From: Erythrobacter sp. YJ-T3-07
GTDB taxonomy: Bacteria > Pseudomonadota > Alphaproteobacteria > Sphingomonadales > Sphingomonadaceae
Length of the DNA: 64,000 bases
Direction: 5' to 3'
Assembly (NCBI RefSeq): GCF_015999305.1
Contig: NZ_JAEAGP010000001.1
Location: forward strand, 1,922,001-1,986,000
How positions within the stretch are numbered: the stretch's first letter is position 1; each line of letters starts with the position of its first letter. Below the pieces are notes generated by a model. That model made no database searches. It saw nothing but the letters and a program-made list of their open reading frames with translations, and had not been told where the DNA came from. Shown piece after piece: positions 11,069-20,158 of the stretch. The position numbers and the translations under genes are program-made.

Positions 11069-12817
11069 ATGAATTTTCTGACGCGCCTGCGCCGTAACAT
11101 CGCGGGCAATACCGTCGCCATCGTTGCAGCCGCGCTGGTGCCGCTGGTCGCGCTGATCGGCAGCGGTGTCGACATGAGCCGCGCCTACATGGTGGAATCG
11201 CGCCTCCAGCAGGCGTGCGACGCAGGCGTGCTGGCCGGTCGCAAGGAAATGGGCAACAGCACCTGGTCGACCGCCGCCGCAAACGTCGCCTCCGAATATT
11301 TCGAGGTCAACTACGCCAGCGACTATCTCGGTTCGCAGGATGTCAGCTTCGCGGCGACCAATCCTTCCGGCACGACCACGGTCAAGGGAACCGCCTCGGT
11401 CCGCCTGCCCACGGTCATCATGCAGTTCTTCACGTTCAGCGAGCTCAACCTCGCGGTCGACTGCGCGGCGCGCTATGACGTCGGCAATGCGGACGTGACC
11501 TTCGTGCTCGATACGACCGGCTCGATGGCATGCCCGAGCGACTCGAACGACAGCCAGTGCAGCGGGTATTTCTCTCGTTACGGAACCCAGCAGGGTCGCA
11601 GCTATTCCGGCCTATCCACCACTTCGCGGATGGGTGCGCTCAAAGATGCGATGGATAGCTTCTACAACACGCTTAGCACCGCATCGGCAGGTAGCGGAGG
11701 CCGGATCAGATACTCGTTCGTCCCCTACACCGGCACCGTCAACGTCGGGCGCCTTCTGCCTCAGAATTACATCGTAGACAGCCATAACTATCAGTCACGA
11801 AAAGCTGAAAGCACACTTGTAGAACATTTTCGCAGTAGAGATTCGAGATACACCTCGGACTGTTCCAGCTATTACGGCAGTTGGGATGGATACCGTGTTT
11901 ATGGTCGATTCGACAGTGATTATAATGGCTGCATCTGGGATGATCTTCATACCGGAAGTACAAGTTACAAGCAGTACAATTTCAGCACCGCGACTTACAA
12001 GACCTTCGTGTCCACTCCGGACCCGACGAGCACGGGGATCGGCAACTCGACATGGGCTGGTTGCATCGAGGAACGCGACACGGTCGCTTCGGGCTCGGTT
12101 TCCTTCAATCCGGGCACGAAGACCTTCAGCCCGAGCGGCCTCTACGATCTTGATATCGACAGCGCCCCCACGAACAACGCGACCAAGTGGCGCCCTTACT
12201 GGCCCGAGCTAGTCTACTATCGCAACAACAATACGACCACCGCCAGTTCGGGAACGTCGTCGCAGAGCAGCTGCCCCTACCAGGCTAAGCTGTATGCCGA
12301 ATACGGCTCTCTCTCGGCGTTTCGGACCTACACCAACAATCTTGCGCCCGACGGCGGCACCTATCACGATATCGGACTGCTGTGGGGTGCCCGGATCAGT
12401 TCGCCACAGGGGATTTTCTCTTCCAACGTGAACACCGCGCCATCCAACAACAGCTTCGTGGGTCGACACATCGTGTTCATGACCGATGGTCAGCTGGACC
12501 CGGGCGACACCTACTATCAGGCATATGGGGTCGAACGGCACGATGGCCGGATCACCGGGATGCAGACCTCGAACAGCAGCAGCGCCATCACGGGGGAACA
12601 ACGCACCCGGCTCACCCGCCGCTACAAGGAGCTTTGCAAGGCGATCAAAGCCAAGGGTATCCGCCTTTGGGTGGTCGCCTTCAACACCGCGCTGACCAGC
12701 GACATGACCGAATGCGCCAGCCCCAACAGCAGCTTCACGGCGAACAACTCGGGCGCGCTCAACAATGCGTTCGGCAAGATCGCCGAAGAAATCGCCGACC
12801 TGAGGCTGGTCGACTGA
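11069..12817 (+). CDS. TadG-like pilus assembly protein with von Willebrand factor A domain
   Basis: 582 residues. The N-terminus is a Flp/Tad pseudopilin-like segment: short basic leader, RRNIAGNTVAIVAAALVPLV and a single transmembrane helix to about residue 35, followed by a large extracytoplasmic part. A von Willebrand A domain starts near residue 140 with the MIDAS-type FVLDTTGSM and continues to the end (VVAFNT near 545). The middle is rich in Ser, Thr, Asn and Tyr, typical of surface proteins. ATG 11069 is preferred over 11048 because AGGGCAGGC precedes it. It begins a three-gene operon: its stop TGA overlaps the next start. The Tad secretion motor genes are not in this window. Confidence 0.85.
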   Translation: MNFLTRLRRNIAGNTVAIVAAALVPLVALIGSGVDMSRAYMVESRLQQACDAGVLAGRKEMGNSTWSTAAANVASEYFEVNYASDYLGSQDVSFAATNPSGTTTVKGTASVRLPTVIMQFFTFSELNLAVDCAARYDVGNADVTFVLDTTGSMACPSDSNDSQCSGYFSRYGTQQGRSYSGLSTTSRMGALKDAMDSFYNTLSTASAGSGGRIRYSFVPYTGTVNVGRLLPQNYIVDSHNYQSRKAESTLVEHFRSRDSRYTSDCSSYYGSWDGYRVYGRFDSDYNGCIWDDLHTGSTSYKQYNFSTATYKTFVSTPDPTSTGIGNSTWAGCIEERDTVASGSVSFNPGTKTFSPSGLYDLDIDSAPTNNATKWRPYWPELVYYRNNNTTTASSGTSSQSSCPYQAKLYAEYGSLSAFRTYTNNLAPDGGTYHDIGLLWGARISSPQGIFSSNVNTAPSNNSFVGRHIVFMTDGQLDPGDTYYQAYGVERHDGRITGMQTSNSSSAITGEQRTRLTRRYKELCKAIKAKGIRLWVVAFNTALTSDMTECASPNSSFTANNSGALNNAFGKIAEEIADLRLVD

Positions 12818-13413
12818 TGCTGGCGCGCGCCCTCAACCGTCTGCGCCGCGATACGCGGGGCTCGACCATCGTCGAGTTCGCGATCATCGCGCCTTCGTTC
12901 ATGATCCTGCTGATGGGCGTGTTCGATCTCGGCCAGACTGTCTACCTGCGCGCGGTGATGAATGGCGCGATGCAGGAGGCCGCGCGCGATTCCACGCTGG
13001 AAAGCGGCCCCACGGCGGAAGCGGCCATCGACGGGATGGTTGAAACCCGCGTGCAGCATGTGTTGCGCAGCGCGGAACTCTCCTTCGATCGCAAGAGCTA
13101 CTACGACTTCACCGACGTCGAGCGGCCCGAGGCGATCAATGATGCGAACGCCAACGGCGAATGCGACGCAGGCGAAACCTTCGAAGACGAAAACGGCAAT
13201 GGAATCTGGGATTCCGATGTCGGCAGTGCGGGTTTCGGCGGCGCGCGCGATATCACGATGTACACCGTCACCGCGACCTACGATAAGCTGTTCCCGCTCT
13301 ACGGTCTGCTCGGTCTGCCCCAGGAAGCCAGCATCGAGATGAGCACGGTGCTGAAGAACCAGCCCTACGCCCAGCAGAATGGCAAGGCGGTGCCGGAGAC
13401 CAAGCCATGCTGA
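12817..13413 (+). CDS. TadE-family pseudopilin with acidic calcium-loop-like insert
   Basis: 198 residues. TadE hallmark: RDTRGSTIVEFAIIAPSF followed by one hydrophobic helix (about 18-45) and a periplasmic domain. Unusual is the acidic stretch at about residues 108-132 with NDANANGECDAGE and DENGNGIWDSD, two loops spaced like DxDxNG/DxNxNG calcium-binding loops. The family builds minor pilins or adhesin components processed by the prepilin peptidase and exported by the Tad system. The start overlaps the tadG stop by one base (TGATG) and the gene overlaps the following TadE by seven bases, so the three are translated together. Confidence 0.85.
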   Translation: MLARALNRLRRDTRGSTIVEFAIIAPSFMILLMGVFDLGQTVYLRAVMNGAMQEAARDSTLESGPTAEAAIDGMVETRVQHVLRSAELSFDRKSYYDFTDVERPEAINDANANGECDAGETFEDENGNGIWDSDVGSAGFGGARDITMYTVTATYDKLFPLYGLLGLPQEASIEMSTVLKNQPYAQQNGKAVPETKPC

Positions 13414-14180
13414 CCTCCCTCGCCCCTGTTCCTGCGCGGCTGCGCCAGTTCGCTCGCCGCCTCAAACGCCTGCGCGGCGACAATCGCGGCCTCGCGCTGA
13501 TCGAGTTCGCGATCAGCCTGCCGATCTTCCTCGGCCTGGGCATGTTCGGGATCGAGCTTGCCAACTACGCCGTGACCAGCATGAATGTCAGCCAGATTTC
13601 GCTGACCGTCGCCGATAACGCGGCCCGGATGGGCCAGACCTCGTCGAGCAGCACGACCAAGACCATCTACCGCTCGGACGTCAATTCAATCTTCGCCGGC
13701 GCAGCGAAGCAGGGCGAGAACATCGACCTGACCGCGCATGGCCGGGTCGTGCTCTCCAGCCTGGAGACGGTCGGCGCTCGCGACAAGCAGCTGATCCGCT
13801 GGCAGCGCTGCACGGGTTCGGGTGCCTACGCGTCACGCTACGGGCCGGAGCTTACCAGCGAAGTCTCCAATCCAAGTTTTGTCGGGATGGGCCCGACGGG
13901 CCGCCAGATCCGCGCGCCGGTCGGCGATGCGGTGATGTATGTCGAGGTATTCTACGAATATCAGGGGCTGTTCGGCGACATGTTCCTCGGCAACCGGCTG
14001 ATCAGGCACGAAGCCGCCTTTCCGATCCGTGACGACCGAAACCTCACGCCCGGGGTCGCGGATGATGGCGCGCCCGATCCGGTCTGCGCGCCCGTACCGA
14101 CGCCGCCCAATCCGTATCGGGATAACGCCGCCGCCGGTGTTTGCCACACGACCGCTTTCGACGGCTATCACTGCCACTGA
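13407..14180 (+). CDS. TadE/TadG-family pilus assembly protein
   Basis: 257 residues. Leader with basic patch (RRLKRLRGDNRG), then LALIEFAISLPIFLGLGMFGIEL as the TadE-like helix at about 30-53, then a periplasmic domain with several aromatic residues. The C-terminal 50 residues are Pro/Asp/Cys-rich (two cysteines able to form a disulfide, VCAPVP and VCHTT) and end in YHCH. Function by family: minor pilin or pilus-associated factor of a Tad-type system. It is the last gene of the operon with the TadG and TadE genes, overlapping the previous gene by seven bases. A small hairpin follows it before pdhB on the other strand. Confidence 0.83.
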   Translation: MLTSLAPVPARLRQFARRLKRLRGDNRGLALIEFAISLPIFLGLGMFGIELANYAVTSMNVSQISLTVADNAARMGQTSSSSTTKTIYRSDVNSIFAGAAKQGENIDLTAHGRVVLSSLETVGARDKQLIRWQRCTGSGAYASRYGPELTSEVSNPSFVGMGPTGRQIRAPVGDAVMYVEVFYEYQGLFGDMFLGNRLIRHEAAFPIRDDRNLTPGVADDGAPDPVCAPVPTPPNPYRDNAAAGVCHTTAFDGYHCH

Positions 14181-14220
14181 CGGGAAGTGAGAGTAGCCCT
14201 GCGCTGATGGGCGGCGTGGT

Positions 14221-14241
14221 GGGGCGCTCTGCCGGCGCCCC
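14221..14241. terminator. Possible short terminator hairpin between convergent genes
   Basis: Arms GGGGCGC (14221-14227) and GCGCCCC (14235-14241) with a seven-base loop lie between the TadE gene and pdhB; the right arm touches the pdhB stop. No T-run follows, so this is a weak candidate. Confidence 0.35.
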
Positions 14242-15653
14242 TACTCCCCGACGTAGCAGACCTTCTTCACCGCCTTCACGATCCGGTCCGTATCGATCAG
14301 CGCCATCGCCTCCAGATTGGCGGCGTAGGGCAGCGGCACGTCCTCGTTGTTGACCCGCGTCACCGGTGCATCGAGATAGTCGAAGCCTTCCTCCATGCAG
14401 ATCGCCACGATCTCGCTGGCGATGGAGCAGGTCGGCCAGCCCTCTTCGGCGACCACCATGCGGTTGGTCTTCTTGAGGCTTTCGAGCACGGTTTGCTTGT
14501 CCAGCGGACGCAGCGTGCGCAGGTCGATCACTTCGGCATCGATCCCGTCTTCGGACAGCCTCTCCGCCGCTTCGAGCGCCAGCCCGACCGCGATCGAATA
14601 GGACACGATGGTCACATCGCTGCCTTCACGCATGATCCGCGCCTTGCCGATCGGCAGCACATAATCGTCCAGCTCGGGCACGTCGAAGCTGCGGCCATAG
14701 ACCAGCTCATTCTCGAGCAAGACGACCGGGTCTTCGCTGCGGATCGCGGCCTTCATCAGGCCCTTGGCATCGGCGGCGTCATAGGGCGCGATCACGATCA
14801 GGCCGGGGACACTTGCATACCACGGGCCGTAGTTCTGGCTGTGCTGCGCGCCCACGCGCGACGCCGCGCCGTTGGGGCCGCGGAACACGACCGGGCAGCG
14901 CATCTGGCCACCGGACATGTAGTTGGTCTTCGCCGCCGAGTTCACGATGTGGTCGATCGCCTGCATCGCGAAGTTGAAGGTCATGAATTCGACGATCGGG
15001 CGCAGGCCGCCCATCGCGGCGCCCGTGCCGAGCCCGGCAAAGCCGTATTCTGTGATCGGGGTGTCAACCACGCGCTTGTCGCCGAATTCGTCGAGCAGAC
15101 CCTGCGTGACCTTGTAGGCACCCTGATACTGGGCAACTTCCTCGCCCATTACGAACACACGTTCGTCGCGGCGCATTTCCTCGGCCATCGCATCGCGCAG
15201 CGCTTCGCGCACGCTGGTCGAGACCATGTTCGTGCCTTCGGGGATCGCGGGATCGCTGGCGGGGGAGCGGGTCGGCTTTTCCGCCGTCTGCGTCACCTCG
15301 GCCTCCGACGGTTCGCGCCCGACATCCTTGCCCTCGCCTTCGACGTCTTCCTTCTCGTCGGACGAGTTATCCGACTTCGCGGCGGGCGCTTCGACATCGC
15401 CGACATCCTCGCCTTCATCGGCCATCATCGCGATGACAGCACCTACAGCCACGCCTTCGGTGCCCTCATCGACGAGAATCTTCGCCAGCGTGCCTTCGTC
15501 GACCGCTTCGAATTCCATCGTCGCCTTGTCGGTCTCGATCTCGGCGATTATGTCGCCGATCTCGATCTTGTCGCCTTCGGACTTGAGCCACTTGGCGAGC
15601 GTGCCCTCCTCCATCGTCGGAGAGAGCGCGGGCATCTTCAGTTCGGTCGCCAT
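14241..15653 (-). CDS. pdhB: Pyruvate dehydrogenase E1 beta subunit with lipoyl domain
   Basis: 470 residues. Residues 1-80 form a lipoyl domain with the modified lysine in [13 protein letters not shown] (K43), a form of PdhB found in alphaproteobacteria such as rhizobia and sphingomonads. A Glu/Asp/Ser-rich linker follows (about 80-140), then the transketolase-like beta subunit ([20 protein letters not shown] onwards). With PdhA it decarboxylates pyruvate on thiamine diphosphate and passes the acetyl group to lipoyl-E2. The start is three bases after the pdhA stop, so the two are co-translated. LipA in the same window is the enzyme expected to complete its lipoylation. Confidence 0.96.
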   Translation of the reverse strand: MATELKMPALSPTMEEGTLAKWLKSEGDKIEIGDIIAEIETDKATMEFEAVDEGTLAKILVDEGTEGVAVGAVIAMMADEGEDVGDVEAPAAKSDNSSDEKEDVEGEGKDVGREPSEAEVTQTAEKPTRSPASDPAIPEGTNMVSTSVREALRDAMAEEMRRDERVFVMGEEVAQYQGAYKVTQGLLDEFGDKRVVDTPITEYGFAGLGTGAAMGGLRPIVEFMTFNFAMQAIDHIVNSAAKTNYMSGGQMRCPVVFRGPNGAASRVGAQHSQNYGPWYASVPGLIVIAPYDAADAKGLMKAAIRSEDPVVLLENELVYGRSFDVPELDDYVLPIGKARIMREGSDVTIVSYSIAVGLALEAAERLSEDGIDAEVIDLRTLRPLDKQTVLESLKKTNRMVVAEEGWPTCSIASEIVAICMEEGFDYLDAPVTRVNNEDVPLPYAANLEAMALIDTDRIVKAVKKVCYVGE

Positions 15654-15656
15654 TGC

Positions 15657-16745
15657 TCAGTACTCCTCCACCAGAACGTCGGTGTAGAGTTCGGCAGCCT
15701 CCGGCTCGGGCGAATTCTCGGCAAAGTCCGCGGCTTCGGAAACCTGAGAGCGGATTCCCTTGTCGATCTCCTTCAACTCGTCCTCGCTCTTGCCCTTCTC
15801 GATCAGCGTCTTCTTGATCCGCTCGATCGGGTCGTGGTGTTCTTTCTGGTCCTGCACCTCTTCACGGGTGCGGTATTTCGCCGGGTCGGACATCGAGTGT
15901 CCGCGATAGCGATAGGTGTTACACTCCATCAGCACCGGGCCGTTGCCCTCGCGAATATGCTTGAACGCGACTTCGGCCGCCTGCCGCACTTCGAGCACGT
16001 TCATCCCGTCGACTTCCATGCCGGGGATGCGGAAGCTCGTGCCGCGGCGGTAGAACCGGGTTTCCGCGCTGGAGCGCTTGGTCGCGGTGCCCATCGCGTA
16101 CTGGTTGTCCTCCACCACGAAGCAGATCGGCAGGTTCCACAGCGCGGCCATGTTGAACGCTTCGTAGACCTGGCCCTGGTTCGCCGCGCCGTCACCGAAA
16201 TAGGCAAGGCAGATGCCGCCGTCCTCGTTATACTTGTGCGCGAAGGCGAGGCCTGCACCCAGCGGCACCTGCGCGCCGACGATGCCGTGGCCGCCGTAGA
16301 ACTTATGCTCGGTGCTGAACATGTGCATCGAGCCGCCCTTGCCCTTCGAAATCCCGGCCTGGCGACCGGTCAGCTCGGACATGATGACCTTGGGGTCGAT
16401 CCCGTAAGCGAGCATGTGGCCATGGTCGCGATAGCCGGTAATCACCGAATCCTTGTCATTGTCGAGCGCCGACTGGAGCCCGATCGCGACCGCTTCCTGC
16501 CCGATATACAAGTGACAGAACCCGCCGATCAGGCCGAGACCGTACAACTGGCCCGCGCGTTCTTCGAACCGGCGGATCAGCAGCATCTGCTCGTAAAAGT
16601 GCAGCATCTGCTCTTCGCTCGCGTCGTAGAGCTTGTTCTTGTCGAACTCCTCTTGCAGCGAATGGAGTACGAAGTCCGGATCGTCCACGGCGGCCAGATT
16701 CTCGGCCTTGGCGGGGGACTTCTTCGCAGCGGGTTTCTTGGCCAA
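15657..16745 (-). CDS. pdhA: Pyruvate dehydrogenase E1 alpha subunit
   Basis: 362 residues. Thiamine diphosphate-binding motif GDGAANQGQVYEAFNMAALWNLP with the closing asparagine is at about 195-220; the phosphorylation-loop-like YRGHSMSDP is near 290. I place the start at TTG 16745 because a strong AAGGAG sits six bases upstream and the protein then begins (L/M)AKKPAAKK as usual in the family; the longer frame to 16838 has a non-conserved Arg-rich extension. N-terminal residues are Lys/Ala/Pro-rich, likely a flexible tail. It lies between ftsB and pdhB on the minus strand, with 147 bases to ftsB that may hold its own promoter. Confidence 0.95.
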   Translation of the reverse strand: MAKKPAAKKSPAKAENLAAVDDPDFVLHSLQEEFDKNKLYDASEEQMLHFYEQMLLIRRFEERAGQLYGLGLIGGFCHLYIGQEAVAIGLQSALDNDKDSVITGYRDHGHMLAYGIDPKVIMSELTGRQAGISKGKGGSMHMFSTEHKFYGGHGIVGAQVPLGAGLAFAHKYNEDGGICLAYFGDGAANQGQVYEAFNMAALWNLPICFVVEDNQYAMGTATKRSSAETRFYRRGTSFRIPGMEVDGMNVLEVRQAAEVAFKHIREGNGPVLMECNTYRYRGHSMSDPAKYRTREEVQDQKEHHDPIERIKKTLIEKGKSEDELKEIDKGIRSQVSEAADFAENSPEPEAAELYTDVLVEEY

Positions 16746-16892
16746 TGGTAACTCCTTCACGCAAGCCGCACGGCGGCCCGGCACGTGTTCCTCAGGGGCG
16801 TGGCGTAGCCCCATGACGTAACGTCGCGCGGCTTGCAATGGTTGCGAAAAATCTTGGGTCTTGTGGCGTGTGCCCGGATCGAGGCGCGGCGA

Positions 16893-17234
16893 TCAGCGTG
16901 CCGGAGCGTCCGGCTTGGGCAGGATCACCTCGTCGGGATGAACCACGTTGAGATTGCGGCGCATCATTTCCACGACCATGTCCGGATCGGCATTGTCGGG
17001 GTCGAGCGCGTCGACCCGCTGGCGCAGATCCGCACGCTGATCCTGCAGCTTGGCAATCCGCGCCTCACGCTCGGCGAGCGCCTTGGAGGCATCGCTCCAC
17101 GCGAAAACCCCGCTCGGCCCGGCGATCGCCATGCCGCCCATCAGCAGCAGCGCCGCGAGCGCGAGGCCCTGGGTCAGGCGCTCACGCCGGGCCGCACGGT
17201 TCTGCTTGGCGAGAGTTTTCTTGGCGAGGTTCAT
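16893..17234 (-). CDS. ftsB: FtsB/DivIC-family septum formation initiator
   Basis: 113 residues: short cytoplasmic basic N-terminus, one transmembrane helix (about 23-42), then a periplasmic coiled coil (KALAEREARIAKLQDQRADL and on). This is the layout of FtsB, which joins FtsL and FtsQ to activate septal peptidoglycan synthesis. The start at ATG 17234 is chosen for AAGGGCG upstream; the frame continues to 17285 without support. The end PDEVILPKP is typical of the alphaproteobacterial form. It precedes pdhA; a pyruvate dehydrogenase locus behind ftsB is a common alphaproteobacterial arrangement. It is divergent from hppD. Confidence 0.85.
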   Translation of the reverse strand: MNLAKKTLAKQNRAARRERLTQGLALAALLLMGGMAIAGPSGVFAWSDASKALAEREARIAKLQDQRADLRQRVDALDPDNADPDMVVEMMRRNLNVVHPDEVILPKPDAPAR

Positions 17235-17464
17235 GAACGCCCTTGAATCACATGCGCCGGGCGGAGGCAAGCCCCTTTGACGCAAGGGAAATCCGCAGGC
17301 GCTCGTCGCGTCGCGGCACAGGAACCGGGCACGCCCCGCGTCCGTTGCAGCGATTGACAGGCAGGCCGGTCAGACCTAGCTCGACCGGGAAACGGCGCGC
17401 GCCCTCCCCCGGATCCGCTGCTGCCGCCCGCCAAGACCCAGTCACTGCTACGGAGGATGCCGAT

Positions 17465-18583
17465 ATGGCCGACCTTTTCGAGAATCCCGTGGGCCTCAAC
17501 GGCTTCGAGTTCGTCGAGTTCTGCGCGCCGGAAAAAGGCACGCTTGAGCCGGTGTTCCAAGCGATGGGCTTTACCCATGTCGCCAACCACCGCTCCAAGG
17601 ATGTGCAGCTGTGGCGGCAGGGCAATATCAACCTGATCACCAATTACGAACCGCTGAGCGCGGCGTGGTACTTCGCCCGCGAACACGGGCCGAGCGCGTG
17701 CGGCATGGGCTTCCGGGTCAAGGACGCGGCCGAAGCCTGGGCGAAGCTGATGGACGCGGGTGCCGAGCCGGTCGATACCCAGACCGGGCCGATGGAACTC
17801 TCGATCCCTGCGATCAAGGGCATCGGCGGCGCGCTGATCTACATCATCGATCGCTATGCCGATAAGGACGACGAAGCGCTTTCGATTTACGACATCGACT
17901 TCGAATATCTCGACGGCGTCGAGAAGTACCCCGAAGGCGCCGGCTTCCAGCGGATCGACCACCTGACGCACAACGTCTACGGCGGGCGCATGGCCTATTG
18001 GGCCGACTGGTACGAGAAGCTGTTCAACTTCCAGGAAATCCGCTTCTTCGACATCAAGGGCGAATATACCGGCCTGACCTCCAAGGCGCTGACCGCGCCC
18101 GACGGCAAGATCCGCATTCCGCTCAACGAGGAGGCCAAGGGTGGCGGCGGCCAGATCGAGGAGTTCCTGCGCGAATTCAACGGCGAAGGCATCCAGCACA
18201 TCGCCCTGATCTGCGACGACCTGATCGCCGCGTGGGACAGGCTCAAGCAGTTCGGCGTGCCCTTCATGACCGCACCGCCGGAAACCTATTACGAAATGCT
18301 GCCCGAACGCCTGCCCGATCACGGCCAGCCGGTCGACGAACTGAAGGCACGCGGCATCCTGCTCGACGGGACGACCGAAGGCGGCCACCCCCGCCTGCTG
18401 CTGCAGATCTTCGCCGAAGCGCAGGTCGGCCCGGTGTTCTTCGAATTCATCCAGCGCAAGGGTGACGAGGGCTTCGGCGAAGGCAACTTCAAGGCGCTGT
18501 TCGAAAGCATGGAGCGCGACCAGGTGCGCCGCGGCGTGCTGAACGTCGAAGACGCCAAGACCGTGTCCGAGCCGGCAGAATGA
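17465..18583 (+). CDS. hppD: 4-hydroxyphenylpyruvate dioxygenase
   Basis: 372 residues. Non-haem iron enzyme of tyrosine degradation, converting 4-hydroxyphenylpyruvate to homogentisate. Iron ligands fit the histidine of RIDHLTHNV, the histidine of GIQHIALI and the glutamate of PVFFEFIQR; the C-terminal helix [15 protein letters not shown] closes the active site. GGAGG lies eight bases before ATG 17465, and the longer frame upstream is non-homologous. The stop overlaps the start of a second VOC protein (ATGA), so both are one operon. Homogentisate dioxygenase and later genes are not in the window. If homogentisate accumulates, a brown pigment could form. Confidence 0.96.
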   Translation: MADLFENPVGLNGFEFVEFCAPEKGTLEPVFQAMGFTHVANHRSKDVQLWRQGNINLITNYEPLSAAWYFAREHGPSACGMGFRVKDAAEAWAKLMDAGAEPVDTQTGPMELSIPAIKGIGGALIYIIDRYADKDDEALSIYDIDFEYLDGVEKYPEGAGFQRIDHLTHNVYGGRMAYWADWYEKLFNFQEIRFFDIKGEYTGLTSKALTAPDGKIRIPLNEEAKGGGGQIEEFLREFNGEGIQHIALICDDLIAAWDRLKQFGVPFMTAPPETYYEMLPERLPDHGQPVDELKARGILLDGTTEGGHPRLLLQIFAEAQVGPVFFEFIQRKGDEGFGEGNFKALFESMERDQVRRGVLNVEDAKTVSEPAE

Positions 18584-19176
18584 ACGAAGCGAGCCACCCC
18601 GTAAAACTGGGCGGCGTTCACCACGCCGCCTATCGCTGCAAGGACGCGAAGGAGACGGTCGAGTGGTACGAGAAGGTGCTGGGTATGGAATATACCAGCG
18701 CCTTTTCCGAGGATCACGTGCCTTCCACCGGCGAATACGATCCGTACATGCACGTCTTCCTCGACGCAGGGAACGGCAACATTCTCGCCTTCTTCGAACT
18801 GCCCAACCAGAAGGATATGGGCCGTGACGAAAATACCCCGATCTGGGTCCAGCACCTCGCCTTCAAGGTAGCTGATGAGACCGCGCTGATGGCGGCGAAG
18901 AGCCACATCGAAGGCCTCGGCATCGATGTACTCGGCCCCACGCACCACGGCATCTTCAAGTCGATCTACTTCTTCGATCCCAACGGCCACCGGGTCGAGC
19001 TGGCTGCCGACATCGGCACCGACGAGCAATATGCCGAGCTCAAGCGCGTCGCGATGCCGATGCTGGACGAATGGAGCGAGACCAAGAAAGCCCCGCAGCA
19101 CGCGGCATGGCTGCACGAGCTCGCTCGCGAAGAACATGCCAAGGCCAAGGCGGCGGAAGAACCCGACCTGCCCTGA
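18580..19176 (+). CDS. VOC-superfamily (glyoxalase/extradiol dioxygenase fold) protein
   Basis: 198 residues with two beta-alpha-beta-beta-beta modules: [20 protein letters not shown] at about 11-30 and [10 protein letters not shown] at about 89-98, then [11 protein letters not shown] near 131-141. Metal-ligand positions (His in HHAAY, His in VQHLAF, Glu in HRVELA) are kept, so it is likely an active metalloenzyme of the extradiol-dioxygenase or glyoxalase type. The C-terminal 50 residues form an extra helical, Lys/Ala-rich tail. The four-base overlap with hppD suggests a job on tyrosine or other aromatic catabolites, but the substrate cannot be read from the sequence. Confidence 0.83.
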   Translation: MNEASHPVKLGGVHHAAYRCKDAKETVEWYEKVLGMEYTSAFSEDHVPSTGEYDPYMHVFLDAGNGNILAFFELPNQKDMGRDENTPIWVQHLAFKVADETALMAAKSHIEGLGIDVLGPTHHGIFKSIYFFDPNGHRVELAADIGTDEQYAELKRVAMPMLDEWSETKKAPQHAAWLHELAREEHAKAKAAEEPDLP

Positions 19177-19189
19177 TTTTCGGAACTCT

Positions 19190-19224
19190 CCCCGTTTTGC
19201 CGCCGTTAGTGCCGCAAAACGGGG
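19190..19224 (+). promoter_or_regulatory. Stem-loop overlapping the mscS ribosome-binding region
   Basis: Perfect 11-base arms CCCCGTTTTGC (19190-19200) and GCAAAACGGGG (19214-19224) enclose 13 bases. The right arm contains the GGGG that would serve as Shine-Dalgarno for the mscS start seven bases later, so the folded form would hide it. There is no T-run, so it may act at translation rather than as a terminator. Confidence 0.5.
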
Positions 19225-19230
19225 AATTCC

Positions 19231-20154
19231 ATGAGCATACCGACGAACACGCCTTCCGGCGAAACCTACGACCAGACCGTCAACACGCTGGCCACCTTGC
19301 AGGACCAGTTGGTCGACATGGCGGAGGGGTTCGTCCGCGCCCTGCCCAATATGGCGATCGCCCTCGTGATCATCCTGATCACCTGGATCGTCGCGCGCAT
19401 CGCGGTGCGCGGGGTGGGCCGCGCCATCGGCAAGACCGATATGCGCCCCTCACTGCAGAACCTGATCGATACCGTGGTCAAGCTGGGCATCTGGATCATC
19501 GGCCTGATGATCGCGCTGATCGTGGTCATGCCGGGGATGACGCCCGCCAGCCTGATCGCCGGGCTCGGCATCGGTGCGGTCGCGATCGGCTTCGCCTTTC
19601 AGGACATCTTCGAAAACTTCCTCGCCGGCGTGCTCATCATGCTCCGCGAGAAGATGCGTATCGGCGACGTGATCGAATGCGAGGGGATCAAGGGCAAGGT
19701 CGAGCATATCACCCTTCGCGAAACGCATGTGCGCAAGCTCTCGGGCGAGCTGACGATCGTGCCCAACTCGATGATTTTCAAGAACCCGGTCGAGATCCTG
19801 ACCGACGAGCAGGTGCGCCGCCACGAAGTGGTCGCCGGGGTGTCCTACGACACCGATCTGGACCATGCGGCCGAGGTGATCCGCAAGGCAGTGGAAGCCG
19901 TCGAGGGGATCGAAAAGGACAAGGGTGTCGACATTTTCGCGACCACCTTCAACTCCAGCTCGGTCGATTTCCTGGTGCGCTGGCACGCCGGCTCAACCCC
20001 GCGCGACGGGTGGGAATCGAAGGACAAGGTCGTGCGCGCGATCAAGCGCGGGCTGGACGAGGCAGGGATAGAGATCCCCTTCCCCTACATCACCCACACC
20101 TTCAAGGAGCGCGTCCCGCTGGGCAGCGAACCGGGCGAAAGCGCAGCGGGCTAG
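19231..20154 (+). CDS. Small-conductance mechanosensitive channel (MscS family)
   Basis: 307 residues. Three hydrophobic helices at about 35-55, 80-100 and 107-130; the third holds the pore-lining GLGIGAVAIGFAFQDIFENF of the family, followed by the beta domain (MRIGDVIECEGIKGKVEHITLRET) and the cytoplasmic cage (about 180-300). It should release solutes on hypo-osmotic shock, sitting in the inner membrane as a heptamer. The N-terminal 25 residues are amphipathic and periplasmic. The ATG is behind a stem-loop that overlaps its ribosome site. It is convergent with the DUF1499 gene, with only four bases between the stops. Confidence 0.95.
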   Translation: MSIPTNTPSGETYDQTVNTLATLQDQLVDMAEGFVRALPNMAIALVIILITWIVARIAVRGVGRAIGKTDMRPSLQNLIDTVVKLGIWIIGLMIALIVVMPGMTPASLIAGLGIGAVAIGFAFQDIFENFLAGVLIMLREKMRIGDVIECEGIKGKVEHITLRETHVRKLSGELTIVPNSMIFKNPVEILTDEQVRRHEVVAGVSYDTDLDHAAEVIRKAVEAVEGIEKDKGVDIFATTFNSSSVDFLVRWHAGSTPRDGWESKDKVVRAIKRGLDEAGIEIPFPYITHTFKERVPLGSEPGESAAG

Positions 20155-20158
20155 GCCC

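Noticed and set aside
14493..16751. Long plus-strand frame opposite pdhA-pdhB
   Set aside because: Antisense to two strongly recognised genes; no signature.
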